Positions 1 through 9,352 of a stretch of 64,000 nucleotides of DNA are shown here, one piece after another. This stretch comes from a bacterium (GTDB taxonomy: Bacteria; Electryoneota; RPQS01; DYHQ01): contig JAUXGA010000005.1 of assembly GCA_030622545.1 (NCBI GenBank), positions 62,001-126,000 of the forward strand, written 5' to 3'. The notes under the pieces are model-generated. The model was not told the DNA's origin and ran no database searches. It saw only the letters and a program-made list of their open reading frames with translations. Position 1 is the first letter of the stretch. Every line of letters begins with the position of its first letter. A program made the position numbers and the translations under genes.

Positions 1-2
1 CT

Positions 3-1511
3 CATTGGGGGGATGCGAATCTAGGCTCGACATATTTGCCAGTTCGCTATCCGAACTACATCTATGGAATGGCGGCGAATTCTTCTGTTCCCAATCAAAT
101 GCGAATGGACTTGGTGTATTTAGCTTGTATGAATACGTCAGTGGGTTGGGGTTATATCAGGATAGCCCGATTTCAGAATCCGTATTATAGTTCCGTCGAT
201 ACAAACCCGTACAAGATAGCAGGTTACTGGCTCGGACATATTGTGTTACCGGATACAGCGCACCTTACCGCTTTTGGCAGTTGGGACGGGTATGACCTTC
301 ATTGGGAAGCATGGTTCGACACTGTTGATTCCATGGTCCATTCGGATTGGACCGAGACGCAAATTGATCCCGGCGGATGGGTGACGGGTCCTATGGCTTG
401 TGTTGGCGGCTTTCTCTATGCGGTTGGCGCGCGCCAATGGGTGAGTCACGATACAGGCCGCACATGGGAAATTCGTCCCAGCGCCGACGGAGTTTTCGAC
501 GGCGGCGTTGCTTTTGTGGACACGCTTTACGGTTGGACGGGAGGAGGACGGATTCAGCCATCTCAAGGATGGGTTCATCGAACAACTGACGGAGGGTTGA
601 CCTGGAGCGGACGCATCCTCGTGACGGACTATCCTATTCGAACAGTGCATTTTCTCACGCGGGATATTGGCTTTGCAGCGGGAGGAAATTACCAAGATAC
701 GACAGGAGGTATCTGGGATTCGATTGGGGGCATCTGGAGTACGAGAGACGGTGGAGAAACTTGGCAGCAGGATGTCGCTCTGTCAGCTGAGGTGACGGTC
801 TTAGGTTCACGGCGCGACAGCCCGGCGTATATGAGTATATTTGCGGCGGGATTTTATCCTGATTTTATCGGCGGTGTTTGGAGGACAAGCCTTTTTCTCC
901 CGGATACCGGCGCGGTTCTCGTTGCATGGCCCGATACAATCGATTTTGGCAGCATTCTTCCGGGCGAAACGGACACCCTTTCTTTCTGGGCGGCTAATTT
1001 CGGTTCGCGTGCAATCACGATTACCGATTTAACGAACGTCGATCCGGTGTTCAATTCGTTGCCGGATGTGCTTCCTTTCGATGTTGTTCCGGGAGATTCG
1101 GTGGAAGTTCCTGTGACATTTCAGCCGGGTGTTGTGGGAATTTTCAGCGACGCAATTTCCATTCTGAACAGCGAGAGTCAGGATGTCCGGGTGATTTGTC
1201 GCGGAGAAGGCCGAGATGTGGCAACGGATTTCTCAAGCTCGGTGCTCCCTGAAGAACCGGCTCTCTCGATTTATCCCAATCCGGGAAATCCAAGTTTTCA
1301 CATCACGTTTTCTTTACCGTTACAGACACATATTCAGCTCGTTGTGTACAACCTTCTCGGCCGCCGGATAGCGCAACCTGCGAGTGGCTCCTATAAAGCG
1401 GGGATTCATCATGTGATTTGGTCGGCGAAGGATTTACCCAGCGGGATTTATTTTGTGCGACTCGAAGGAATTCCATCACCGCAAACGCGGAAGCTTTTCC
1501 TGATGAGATAA
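3..1511 (+). CDS. Secreted Ycf48/BNR-like protein with type IX sorting tail, 5' end missing
   Basis: The frame is open to the window edge, so the true start and any signal peptide lie upstream; about 500 residues are visible. The first half carries beta-propeller-like blades of the Ycf48/BNR kind (HDTGRTW, TTDGGLTW, TRDGGETW, each with a YGW- or IGF-type turn nearby). An Ig-like stretch follows (DFGSILPGETDTLSFW, like choice-of-anchor/ASH-type domains). The last 80 residues contain YPNPGNPSF, LLGRR and GIYFVRLEG, the pattern of type A sorting domains cleaved by the type IX machinery. Inference: an exported surface protein; its ligand or activity cannot be told. Confidence 0.85.
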   Translation, partial: HWGDANLGSTYLPVRYPNYIYGMAANSSVPNQMRMDLVYLACMNTSVGWGYIRIARFQNPYYSSVDTNPYKIAGYWLGHIVLPDTAHLTAFGSWDGYDLHWEAWFDTVDSMVHSDWTETQIDPGGWVTGPMACVGGFLYAVGARQWVSHDTGRTWEIRPSADGVFDGGVAFVDTLYGWTGGGRIQPSQGWVHRTTDGGLTWSGRILVTDYPIRTVHFLTRDIGFAAGGNYQDTTGGIWDSIGGIWSTRDGGETWQQDVALSAEVTVLGSRRDSPAYMSIFAAGFYPDFIGGVWRTSLFLPDTGAVLVAWPDTIDFGSILPGETDTLSFWAANFGSRAITITDLTNVDPVFNSLPDVLPFDVVPGDSVEVPVTFQPGVVGIFSDAISILNSESQDVRVICRGEGRDVATDFSSSVLPEEPALSIYPNPGNPSFHITFSLPLQTHIQLVVYNLLGRRIAQPASGSYKAGIHHVIWSAKDLPSGIYFVRLEGIPSPQTRKLFLMR

Positions 1512-1627
1512 GCTTTCGAGCGGCGCAACTTCTTCCGGAATAACATGCTCCAATAGAATAGAGTTCAAATGACTGCTCACATCTGTTGGAAATTGTTTGC
1601 CGCACCCTTAAATTCAAGAGGTTTGAC

Positions 1628-2503
1628 ATGTCACGCATAACTTTTTTACTCATGCTCGCTGTGGGAATTCTGGTCTGTTTTCCTCTCGCGGGTTTTGCTC
1701 AGTGGGATGATGAAACTTGGGACGACGAGTATTGGGAAACGGAAACGTTCGTGAAACGTCCCGGATTTGTCTTTGAAGGAGCGTTGCCTGTCCCGCGTGC
1801 TCATATCGAAGACGCTTACGAGGGAGATTTCGGTTATGGAGTCTCCGTCGTGCTCACTCAGCTCGATTTCGGTCACTGGCGACCTGTGCGCGATAAAATT
1901 CGTCTGCGCTACACCGAAGATCGGATCATCCTTAAGGATGATTTTACGACGTCGCTGAATCTGACGGATTCGCAAAAACGCGCGCGTTTGTGGGGAGTCA
2001 CGATTGGTTCGGGAAGTGCGGGCAAGTTTTTCGGGGGGAACAAATGGGTTGTGTCAGGTTATCATGGTACGTTTTTGGGAATCTACGGCTTGGAGCTCAA
2101 ACCCGCAGCGTTTTCGGCTCTCGGCGGTTCGACAGCATCGCCGCTCAAAGACGAGAACAATCAAGGACAGTTCGGTTTGAGCAACGAGTTGGCGCTTCGG
2201 TTCACCACTCGGCATGTAGGCATGCAGGTGGGCTATGAATTTGTCGAGGTGAAGCGCGCGCTGGTGTTCTGGCCTGCAGCGATTCATGCGCTGGCTCAGG
2301 GCTTCGCGATGGAAGCGATGCCGGAATTCCTTTCGAAATATGCCGGGCACAACTGGGCGGTGCAGGTCTGTTCGTTTGCCTGGCGCATCGCCGTGTCCGC
2401 GGGAGCGCATCATCTTCAATCCTATCACACCGACTGGCCTTACGACCGCGAACGCCCGCTTCTGATACAGCGCTGGAAAGCCGGGCTGATGTTTTATTTG
2501 TAG
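1628..2503 (+). CDS. Uncharacterised exported protein, possibly outer membrane
   Basis: The ATG at 1628 is chosen over an in-frame start at 1586 because AAGAGG (1616-1621) sits 6 nt upstream and because it puts a clean signal peptide first (hydrophobic LLMLAVGILVCF, then GFAQ). The mature protein is about 267 residues, acidic and Trp-rich at its N-terminus (DDETWDDEYW), then alternating aromatic and hydrophobic residues with no further membrane helix, consistent with a beta-barrel or beta-sandwich. It lies between two type IX cargo genes on the same strand, 116 bp after the first and 22 bp before the next. No family is recognised; no sorting tail is present. Confidence 0.7.
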   Translation: MSRITFLLMLAVGILVCFPLAGFAQWDDETWDDEYWETETFVKRPGFVFEGALPVPRAHIEDAYEGDFGYGVSVVLTQLDFGHWRPVRDKIRLRYTEDRIILKDDFTTSLNLTDSQKRARLWGVTIGSGSAGKFFGGNKWVVSGYHGTFLGIYGLELKPAAFSALGGSTASPLKDENNQGQFGLSNELALRFTTRHVGMQVGYEFVEVKRALVFWPAAIHALAQGFAMEAMPEFLSKYAGHNWAVQVCSFAWRIAVSAGAHHLQSYHTDWPYDRERPLLIQRWKAGLMFYL

Positions 2504-2525
2504 CGGCTAAGATAACGAGGTTGTT

Positions 2526-4010
2526 ATGAGGGGTATCATCTACGGAATTTTGCTGATACTGATTGGCAATGCCTATGCTCAATGGGAGCCGGAGGTGTTG
2601 CTGCATCGGCAGGGGGACAGGCTGGGGTGGTTTTACGAGAAAGTGGAAGGCTTAGGCGACTGGACCGGAGATGGGATTGATGATTTTGCGGTTTTGACGA
2701 ATGCTTCTGTGGTTGATTTTTGGTGGGGAGGGGTAACTCTATCCGCAGATCCAGATACAAGCCTATATCACCCAGATTCTTCGTACTTCTATAACATTAA
2801 AGTGGTTGGTGACTTGACTGGTGATGGGATTTCGGAATTAGTCTTTGCATGCTGGGATCACATATTAGTCTATCGGGGAGGGCGTGGACAAGTAGAAATC
2901 TTACAGAATTTACAAACGCCGCTAATGGGATTCACAGACATGGCTATTCCGGGAGATATTAGTGGGGATGGACTACCAGATTTGGTATTAGGTAGCTCTA
3001 ACAACTCTCGCTTGGAAGTCTATTTAGGCACACCGACTGGATTTGAAGGGCCGGTGGAGACGTTAGATAATGTGGGCTATAATCTTGGGAGGGGACTGGT
3101 TGCTGGTGCGGATATGGATGGCGATGGCTGGGGAGATTTTGCCTGCCTTTATAACAATGCGCCGACCTTCGTTCTTTTTCATCCACAACCGGGTAACTAC
3201 CTATCGAACCACGAGCTCTTCGCGAATGGGAATTTCGGGACGTTAATCCCTCAAGCCTATCACGCTGGCAGACCGGCACTGGCGCTGACTCATAAAAGGG
3301 GTTATTTAATCCCCCCCGACGTCCACATCCATCTCGGGGGTCAAGAACTGGATACAATTCCGGACGGAACGTTTACATTAGATGAGCTTCTCTGGGCGAG
3401 TGAACCGGCGTATGCAGGGGATGTCAATAATGACGGCTGGGGAGACTGGTTGGCCGGAAGTGAGCGGAATTTTGGAGATTTAGGAGCCTTTATGCTCTTC
3501 TTGGGCGGTCCGTGGATCAGTAATTATACATACGGACATGGGGGATTTACAGGCTACTGGGCAGAGGGAAAGAACATGAATGGCGTTGGGGATGTCAATG
3601 GGGATGGGATAGATGACTTTGCTATGATTTGCGCGAGTGATACGACGGGTCACAGTGGAAGCCAAATAGTGGCCTTCGCGGGGAATGAGGAGTGGCAACT
3701 AACCGCAGATGATCGACCGGTTTCACCTCTGAAATCGGTTGTGCAAATTGAAGCATATCCAAACCCAGCGCGAGAGTCAGTACAAATTGAAGTATTGGAT
3801 TTATCACCGGGGAGTACCGTGGTGGAAATCTATAATGTACTGGGCCAAAGCGTTTGGAAAAAGGAGGTGCAAGCTTCAGGAGGGCAAATAAGCACGGTCT
3901 GGCGAATGCGGGATGCAAAGGATCAACAAGTGGCCGCAGGAGTTTATTTTGTTCAGGTACTACAACAAGGAGTTTCTCTGGCGATGCAGAAGATATTAGT
4001 AACAGGGTGA
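2526..4010 (+). CDS. Secreted FG-GAP/VCBS repeat protein with type IX sorting tail
   Basis: Protein of 494 residues. A signal peptide (GIIYGILLILIGNAYA) is followed by at least six calcium-loop repeats of integrin alpha/FG-GAP type: GDWTGDGIDDF, GDLTGDGISEL, GDISGDGLPDL, ADMDGDGWGDF, GDVNNDGWGDW and GDVNGDGIDDF, spaced 45-110 residues apart as blades of a beta-propeller. The C-terminus has AYPNPARESVQIEV, IYNVLGQ and AAGVYFVQVL, a standard type A sorting domain. It starts 22 bp after the preceding exported protein, so the two may be cotranscribed. Established for the fold: Ca-binding propeller, often adhesive. The substrate is unknown. Confidence 0.88.
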   Translation: MRGIIYGILLILIGNAYAQWEPEVLLHRQGDRLGWFYEKVEGLGDWTGDGIDDFAVLTNASVVDFWWGGVTLSADPDTSLYHPDSSYFYNIKVVGDLTGDGISELVFACWDHILVYRGGRGQVEILQNLQTPLMGFTDMAIPGDISGDGLPDLVLGSSNNSRLEVYLGTPTGFEGPVETLDNVGYNLGRGLVAGADMDGDGWGDFACLYNNAPTFVLFHPQPGNYLSNHELFANGNFGTLIPQAYHAGRPALALTHKRGYLIPPDVHIHLGGQELDTIPDGTFTLDELLWASEPAYAGDVNNDGWGDWLAGSERNFGDLGAFMLFLGGPWISNYTYGHGGFTGYWAEGKNMNGVGDVNGDGIDDFAMICASDTTGHSGSQIVAFAGNEEWQLTADDRPVSPLKSVVQIEAYPNPARESVQIEVLDLSPGSTVVEIYNVLGQSVWKKEVQASGGQISTVWRMRDAKDQQVAAGVYFVQVLQQGVSLAMQKILVTG

Positions 4011-4070
4011 GGTTGTGCAGGATAACGGAATCCTGATTAGCGAGACAAAATAAGGATACCCCCCTTTCAT

Positions 4071-4088
4071 CCCCCCGCAGGCGGGGGG
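4071..4088. repeat. GC-rich hairpin upstream of gyrA
   Basis: CCCCCCGC AG GCGGGGGG is a perfect inverted repeat; CTTT (from 4064) and AAAG (from 4089) can extend the stem past a small bulge. No T-run follows on the plus strand, so it is not a classic terminator. It lies 24 bp before gyrA and probably sits in its leader. Confidence 0.5.
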
Positions 4089-4112
4089 AAAGTAAAGTGA
4101 GACATATAAATT

Positions 4113-6644
4113 ATGACTGAACCTCCGGGAAAGCAGACGAATTTATTGCCGGAAAATGGCAACGGCAACGGTAATGAAACCGGCGAGCGCGTCGTTCCGA
4201 TTAATGTCGAAGATGAGATGAAGAATTCTTATCTCGACTATTCCATGTCGGTGATTGTGTCGCGGGCGCTGCCGGATGTGCGCGATGGCTTGAAGCCTGT
4301 GCACCGGCGTATTCTCTACGGTATGCATGAGCTGGGTCTCGGCGCCGGGCGGGCGTTCAAGAAGAGCGCGCGCATCGTCGGGGATGTCATGGGAAAATAC
4401 CATCCGCACGGCGATATGGCGATTTACGATACGCTCGTGCGACTCGTACAGAGCTTTTCCATGCGCTACCCGCTTATCGAAGGGCAGGGCAATTTCGGTT
4501 CCATCGACGGTGATAGAGCCGCCGCGATGCGATACACCGAAGCGCGCTTGAAGCGTTTGGCTGAGGAAATTCTCAATGATTTCGACAAGGACACGGTTGA
4601 CTTCGTTCTGAATTACGATGAGACATTGAAAGTTCCGGCTGTTCTTCCGTCAAAATTGCCGAATTTACTGGTCAATGGTTCGGATGGGATTGCGGTCGGG
4701 ATGGCGACACGGATTCCGCCGCATAACCTGCGCGAGGTCGTGGACGGTCTTTGTGCGATGATTGATAAGCCTGAGATTACCACTGAACAGCTCATGGAAT
4801 ATGTCACCGCTCCGGATTTTCCGACCGGCGGGATTATCTTTGGCCGCGAAGGAATTCGTGAAGCTTACACGACTGGTCGGGGACGGCTTATCGTACGCGC
4901 CAAGGCGAACATCGAAGAAGCCACCAAGCCCGGAGCCCGCGACCGCATCGTGGTCACGGAAATTCCTTATCAGGTCAATAAATCGCGGCTTATCGAAAAG
5001 ATTGTCTTCTTGCTCGGACAGAAAAAAGTCGAAGGCATCGCTGATATTCGGGATGAATCTGATCGCGACGGTATGCGGCTTGTGATTGAATTGAAGAGAG
5101 AAGCTATTCCGGATATTGTGCTGTCGCAGCTCTTCAAGCACAGTCCACTGCAGGAGACGTTCGGAGTGATTCTGCTGGCATTAGTCGGAGGGATTCCGAA
5201 AATTCTGACCCTTCGCGACATCTTCGAACATTTTCTGGAGCATCGGCACGAAGTCGTACTTCGGCGCACGCAGTTCGAACTGAAGCAAGCCAAAGACCGG
5301 ATGCATATCTTAGAGGGATTGCAAACGGCTTTGGATCATATCGACGAAGTGATTGAAGTCATTCGCGCCGCGACATCACCTGACGTGGCTCAGCGAGAAT
5401 TGATGGCGACGTTTGGACTTTCGGAACGTCAGGCCAAGGCGATTCTTGAGATGCGGCTTCAGAGGTTGACCGGTCTTGAACGGAAAAAACTCCATGATGA
5501 GATGGTCGAGCTGCGGGCGAAAATCGAGGAGTTTGAGCAGTTAATGGCATCCCGTGAAGCGCGGATGGTGCTCGTTAAAGATGAGCTGGTGGAGTTGGCG
5601 GAGAAATACGGCGATGATCGCCGGACGCTCGTTGTCGATGAGACGGCGGATGTGAATGTCGAGGATCTAATCGCACCTGAAGATATGGTGGTGACGATTT
5701 CCCGCGCGGACTATATCAAACGCTTCCCTGTATCGGGTTTCCGGCGGCAGGGGCGCGGCGGGCGAGGTTCGCAGGGCGCTCGACCGAAAGAAGAAGATGC
5801 GATTCAACATCTTTTTGTCGCGTCAACCCATGACTATATTCTTTTCTTCACAGACCGGGGCAAGTGTTATTGGCTGAAAGTCCATGAAATCCCTCAATTA
5901 GGACGCGGCTCCCGCGGGAAAGCGCTGGTCAATTTTATTGAACCCCTTATCGAGGAACGCGTGCGCGCGCTGGTAACCGTCTCTGATTTCGAAGAGGGAC
6001 GTTATGTTATGATGGTGACGCGCAAGGGAACGGTAAAGAAAACCAGCCTTGCGGATTTCAAGCATCCGCGCAAGTCAGGGATTATCGCCATCAAAATCGA
6101 TTCGGATGATGAGCTTCTGGATGCGGTGATGACTGAGGGAGACAGCGAAATCGTGATTGGAACGTCTCAGGGGAAAGCGGTTCGTTTTCATGAATCGGAA
6201 GCTCGCCCGATGGGACGCGCAGCGCAGGGCGTTCGGGGAGTTCGTCTGCCGGAAGGAGCTCAAGCGGTCGGTATGGTGGTTGCGAGTGAAGGCAGTACGA
6301 TTCTAATAGCAACAGAGCGCGGCTACGGCAAACGTTCGCTAAGTTCGGCGTATCGGTTGACAAAGCGCGGCGCTCAAGGCGTACTTGCGTTGAAAACGAC
6401 GTCTAAAACCGGACCAATGGTTTCTATGATGAATGTTACCGATGAAGACGATCTTATCATTATCACGGGAGCGGGAGTTGTCATTCGGCAGTCTGTGAAA
6501 GATATTCGGAAGATGGGACGCGTGACGCAGGGTGTTCGTCTGATTCGACTGGATCCGGGAGACAAAATCGCCGATATCGCCCGTGTGTTGCCGGAGAATG
6601 GGGACGTTAACGGCCCCAATAACAAGCAAGAGTCCCACGAATAA
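4113..6644 (+). CDS. gyrA: DNA gyrase subunit A
   Basis: GyrA, 843 residues, makes the transient double-strand break in DNA during supercoiling, in an A2B2 complex with GyrB in the cytoplasm. The winged-helix breakage domain is complete: catalytic Tyr141 in [23 protein letters not shown]-type loop, and HPHGD at residues 97-101. The GyrA box is present near residue 545 (RQGRGGRG), and the C-terminal beta-pinwheel blades follow, which favours GyrA over ParC. A Gly/Asn-rich N-terminal extension (residues 15-22) is low complexity. The residue equivalent to E. coli Ser83 is Met102, while the Asp87 equivalent is kept. gyrB is not adjacent. Short gap (17 bp) to the methyltransferase downstream. Confidence 0.97.
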   Translation: MTEPPGKQTNLLPENGNGNGNETGERVVPINVEDEMKNSYLDYSMSVIVSRALPDVRDGLKPVHRRILYGMHELGLGAGRAFKKSARIVGDVMGKYHPHGDMAIYDTLVRLVQSFSMRYPLIEGQGNFGSIDGDRAAAMRYTEARLKRLAEEILNDFDKDTVDFVLNYDETLKVPAVLPSKLPNLLVNGSDGIAVGMATRIPPHNLREVVDGLCAMIDKPEITTEQLMEYVTAPDFPTGGIIFGREGIREAYTTGRGRLIVRAKANIEEATKPGARDRIVVTEIPYQVNKSRLIEKIVFLLGQKKVEGIADIRDESDRDGMRLVIELKREAIPDIVLSQLFKHSPLQETFGVILLALVGGIPKILTLRDIFEHFLEHRHEVVLRRTQFELKQAKDRMHILEGLQTALDHIDEVIEVIRAATSPDVAQRELMATFGLSERQAKAILEMRLQRLTGLERKKLHDEMVELRAKIEEFEQLMASREARMVLVKDELVELAEKYGDDRRTLVVDETADVNVEDLIAPEDMVVTISRADYIKRFPVSGFRRQGRGGRGSQGARPKEEDAIQHLFVASTHDYILFFTDRGKCYWLKVHEIPQLGRGSRGKALVNFIEPLIEERVRALVTVSDFEEGRYVMMVTRKGTVKKTSLADFKHPRKSGIIAIKIDSDDELLDAVMTEGDSEIVIGTSQGKAVRFHESEARPMGRAAQGVRGVRLPEGAQAVGMVVASEGSTILIATERGYGKRSLSSAYRLTKRGAQGVLALKTTSKTGPMVSMMNVTDEDDLIIITGAGVVIRQSVKDIRKMGRVTQGVRLIRLDPGDKIADIARVLPENGDVNGPNNKQESHE

Positions 6645-6661
6645 CAATGGATTAATTCAGG

Positions 6662-7414
6662 ATGAACTCTATGGAAGAAACGAAGCCACTGTCAGATTTT
6701 GTTGCGCAATGTCCGCGGATCTTTCAGAACTATGGCAAAGTCCTTGAAGATCGGAACAACTACTTCAATAAACGTTTTGCCTTGGAGTGGGCGGATGACC
6801 TGACGGATAAATGGGTCGTGGAAGCGGGTTGTGGTGACGACAGCATGCTCAACCGATGCCAACCTCCTCTTCAGCACGTTCTTGGTCTAGACCCTCTCCT
6901 TGAGTCTTTGCATCTTGGCCCTCATATGGGCTGGAAAGTGCAGGGAGTTGTGGAAGAAATCCCGTTTCGCGCGGAGACGTTCGACGCCATCTACTGTGAT
7001 TCGGTTTTCGAACATATTCAGGACCCGAAGGCAACCTGCCGTGAGTTCTATCGCGTGTTGAAACCAGGCGGAAAGGTGCTGATTAATACAAACAGTATTT
7101 TTAATCCCTTTATGTTTCCCAACAAGTTTCTTTCGATGAAGTTTCGGAAGTGGGTTAAAAAGAACATTCTGCACATGAACGAATGGGAGATTAAGGGAAC
7201 CTATCCTGCACCGTATCGAGCGAATACAAAGGCGCGTCTCAAGCGTTATTTATTACGAGCCGGGTTCCGCAATATTCAGTTTTATCGCTGGGGATTGCCG
7301 GGAATGAGGCGACCGAAATGGGTGTTTGCTCTGTTGCTTTGCATGGAACTGCTTTCGGAAATCCCGCTTTTCTGTGGTCTCAAACATCGTTTAATGGTCA
7401 CTTGCGAAAAATAG
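6662..7414 (+). CDS. SAM-dependent methyltransferase (Methyltransf_11 type)
   Basis: 250 residues, class I Rossmann methyltransferase. Motif I reads VVEAGCGDDSM (residues about 43-53), the acidic ribose-binding residue is in GLDPLLES, and the post-I region DAIYCDSVFEHIQDP and RVLKPGGKVLINTN match the ubiE/Methyltransf_11 family closely. The last 90 residues are basic with a hydrophobic patch (ALLLCMELLSEIPLF), often seen in enzymes acting on lipids or glycan-lipids. It sits between gyrA and a sugar-transferase-type membrane protein, so a polysaccharide or lipid-linked substrate is possible, but this is inference from context only. Confidence 0.85.
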   Translation: MNSMEETKPLSDFVAQCPRIFQNYGKVLEDRNNYFNKRFALEWADDLTDKWVVEAGCGDDSMLNRCQPPLQHVLGLDPLLESLHLGPHMGWKVQGVVEEIPFRAETFDAIYCDSVFEHIQDPKATCREFYRVLKPGGKVLINTNSIFNPFMFPNKFLSMKFRKWVKKNILHMNEWEIKGTYPAPYRANTKARLKRYLLRAGFRNIQFYRWGLPGMRRPKWVFALLLCMELLSEIPLFCGLKHRLMVTCEK

Positions 7415-7478
7415 TAAAAGTTGTTGCTACCAGGCCAACCGAGGTCTGAAAATTTGTTAAAAGAGAAGTCTTCTCGAT

Positions 7479-8333
7479 ATGAGTAGTTCCCAATCTAAGA
7501 CATCCCCACAAGTGCGCCCTCAGAGTCGATCAGGGTGGTTCTGGATGCCGCTTTTAGCGGTGCTCCTCGACATATCGGCGGTCTTTCTGGCGGCGGTTAT
7601 CACGTACACTTTGCGTTATTCCGAGCCGTTTGTCTCGGTGCGAGCTCCCCGAGCGTTTCCCGAGCTGGGCGAGTATATGCTCTTCGGATTTGTCTTGGGG
7701 CTGGTGTATGTGCTGATTGCTCGCTCGTATCGATATGATTTGTGTCGAGCGCGAGTACCGCTTGAGCGGGAGGTTGGCCGAATTCTGACCGGAGCCGTAC
7801 TTTCGATGGGTCTGGTGCTGGCGGCGATTTTTTTCTATCGGGAATTTAACTATTCCCGTGCGATTTTCCTCGGGACGCTTATCCTGATGATCCTTCTACT
7901 CGTTTTGGTGCGGGCGGTTTTCTTTCGTATTCAGAAAGCTCTTTTTCGCCGGGGATTGGGATTGCAGCGTGTGGCTCTCTGGGGTTGGGGAACCGCAGCT
8001 CAAGCGCTCTATGATGAGTTTACCCGCGCGCGTGCGCAGGGTTTTGACCTTATCGGAATCGTCGGGCAACCACTGAATCCGAACCAGCAGAGTCTGGGGT
8101 CGCTCGAAGAGCTTTCCGAAATTGCTGCGAAACACAAGATTGATTTTCTGGTGATTTCTTTGCCGCCGGGAGAAGAAGAGCGGATGGTGGAAGGAATGAA
8201 AGCGGCCGAGGGAGTACCGGTGGAGTTGCTTTACGCGCCCGGCATACTTGAAGTGATGCCTTCACGCATGCAATTCGGCGACGTGGGAGGCAAACCACTT
8301 CTCCGGCTCAAAGGAGCGCCGCGCGGCAATTAA
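7479..8333 (+). CDS. Polyprenyl glycosylphosphotransferase N-terminal half (no catalytic domain)
   Basis: 284 residues. An N-terminal block of about four membrane helices (PLLAVLLDISAVFLAAVITY, then MLFGFVLGLVYVLIA, LSMGLVLAAIFFY and LILMILLLVLVRAVFF) is followed by a Rossmann-like CoA-binding-type domain (VALWGWGTAAQALYDEF). This is the N-terminal half of WbaP/ExoY-like initiating sugar transferases. The protein stops after KPLLRLKGAPRGN, exactly where the phosphosugar-transferase domain normally begins (usually some 180-200 more residues). No catalytic segment is visible downstream in any frame before rex. It may be a stand-alone regulator or a truncated gene. Confidence 0.75.
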   Translation: MSSSQSKTSPQVRPQSRSGWFWMPLLAVLLDISAVFLAAVITYTLRYSEPFVSVRAPRAFPELGEYMLFGFVLGLVYVLIARSYRYDLCRARVPLEREVGRILTGAVLSMGLVLAAIFFYREFNYSRAIFLGTLILMILLLVLVRAVFFRIQKALFRRGLGLQRVALWGWGTAAQALYDEFTRARAQGFDLIGIVGQPLNPNQQSLGSLEELSEIAAKHKIDFLVISLPPGEEERMVEGMKAAEGVPVELLYAPGILEVMPSRMQFGDVGGKPLLRLKGAPRGN

Positions 8334-8484
8334 GTTTTCGTGTTTGTTCATCAATAGTTGGATTTTCAGTATAGGACAATACTCAAAGGGATGGGCGGTG
8401 CCTGAGAAGTCACCGAGAGCGGTGTCTAATCAGAGAACTCAACATTGAAATCAGATTATACATCATGTTTTCGGAGTGATGCAC

Positions 8485-9153
8485 ATGAATTCCCGCACAC
8501 AGAACAAAACGCGCAGTTCGGAAGCCGCTAAGATTTCCGATGCAACCGTCAAGCGGCTTTCCAAGTATTATCGAACGCTTCAAAGCGCGATTGGAAGCAA
8601 CAAAGTCACGATTTCGTCCGAAGAAATCGCGCGCATTAACGGCCTGACAGCGGCGCAGGTGCGAAAAGATTTGTCGTTCTTCGGCGCATTTGGCAGGCGA
8701 GGTTTGGGCTATAATGTCGCGGACCTGCATCGCAACATCTCCCGGATTCTCGGCCTGCATCGCACTTGGAATGTTTGCATCGTTGGTGTGGGAAACATCG
8801 GTCGGGCGCTTGTACGGTTCAAACAGTTTCAGGAGCAGGGTTTTTATATCAAGCTCATTATGGACAGCGATTCGGCGAAATGGGGGCAGACCGTTGGAGA
8901 TTTAACGATAGAAAACAGTGAAGACTGCAAAGAACTGGTGCGGCGCGAAAAAATAAGAATCGCGATTGTAGCCGTGCCGGCATCTGCGGCTCAGCGCGTG
9001 GTGGATAGACTTGTTGATGCGGGAATCAAGGCGATTTTGAACTTCGCGCCGGTTTCGATTTTTGCTCCCCCCGGCGTTTATGTGCGCAACGAGAACATGG
9101 CGATTGAAATCGAATCGCTGTCTTTTGCTTTGACGAATAAATCGAGGAAGTAG
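8485..9153 (+). CDS. rex: Redox-sensing transcriptional repressor Rex
   Basis: Rex senses the NADH/NAD+ ratio and represses respiratory and fermentative genes when NADH is low. The N-terminal winged helix (KRLSKYYRTLQ; SSEEIARINGLTAAQVRKDL) is followed by the NAD-binding Rossmann domain with GVGNIGRAL and the family signature DLSFFGAFGRRGLGYNV. Length (222 residues) is usual. The ATG at 8485 is preferred over GTG 8476 and ATG 8479 because GGAG at 8473-8476 lies 8 nt upstream of it. It is followed by a strong terminator and is probably monocistronic. No clear Rex operator (TTGTGAAN6TTCACAA-like) is visible just upstream. Confidence 0.95.
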   Translation: MNSRTQNKTRSSEAAKISDATVKRLSKYYRTLQSAIGSNKVTISSEEIARINGLTAAQVRKDLSFFGAFGRRGLGYNVADLHRNISRILGLHRTWNVCIVGVGNIGRALVRFKQFQEQGFYIKLIMDSDSAKWGQTVGDLTIENSEDCKELVRREKIRIAIVAVPASAAQRVVDRLVDAGIKAILNFAPVSIFAPPGVYVRNENMAIEIESLSFALTNKSRK

Positions 9154-9183
9154 CAGGGAATTCTGCGTCTTTTTATTTCAAGG

Positions 9184-9219
9184 AAAAATGCCCGCGGCGA
9201 TTGCCGAGGGCATTTTTTT
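9184..9219. terminator. Intrinsic terminator after rex, bidirectional
   Basis: AAAAATGCCC (9184-9193) pairs with GGGCATTTTT (9208-9217), with an inner CGGC/GCCG stem and a T-run to 9219. The A-run on the left arm makes it also work for the converging minus-strand tatD operon. Confidence 0.93.
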
Positions 9220-9234
9220 ATCATCGTTCACTAT

Positions 9235-9294
9235 GCAATACGCTCCCGCGTATTGCATACGTGTCCTCACGATGCGCATGAATTCGAACTCTCC
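9235..9294. repeat. 60-bp dispersed intergenic repeat, copy 1
   Basis: Starts with the palindrome GCAATACGCTCCCGCGTATTGC and ends GAACTCTCC. A second copy at 20063-20122 differs at about 5 of 60 positions. Both lie just after the end of a gene. The next 40 bp also hold a GGTCTGGAGACC-like inverted repeat. Confidence 0.85.
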
Positions 9295-9352
9295 AGAGTC
9301 GCAATGACGCCATTGCCGGTCTGGAGACCGACAACGGCGAGTGAGGGCTTTA

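Noticed and set aside
4064-4092. Intrinsic terminator before gyrA
   Set aside because: The GC-rich stem is strong but no T-run follows it on the plus strand, and the minus-strand exit has none of use.
4143-6647. Several long antisense open frames inside gyrA
   Set aside because: They are shadows of a strongly coding gene and have no start signals or motifs of their own.
8334-8484. Rex operator controlling rex
   Set aside because: No TTGTGAAN6TTCACAA-like palindrome is visible; AGTATAGGACAATACT is too weak a match.
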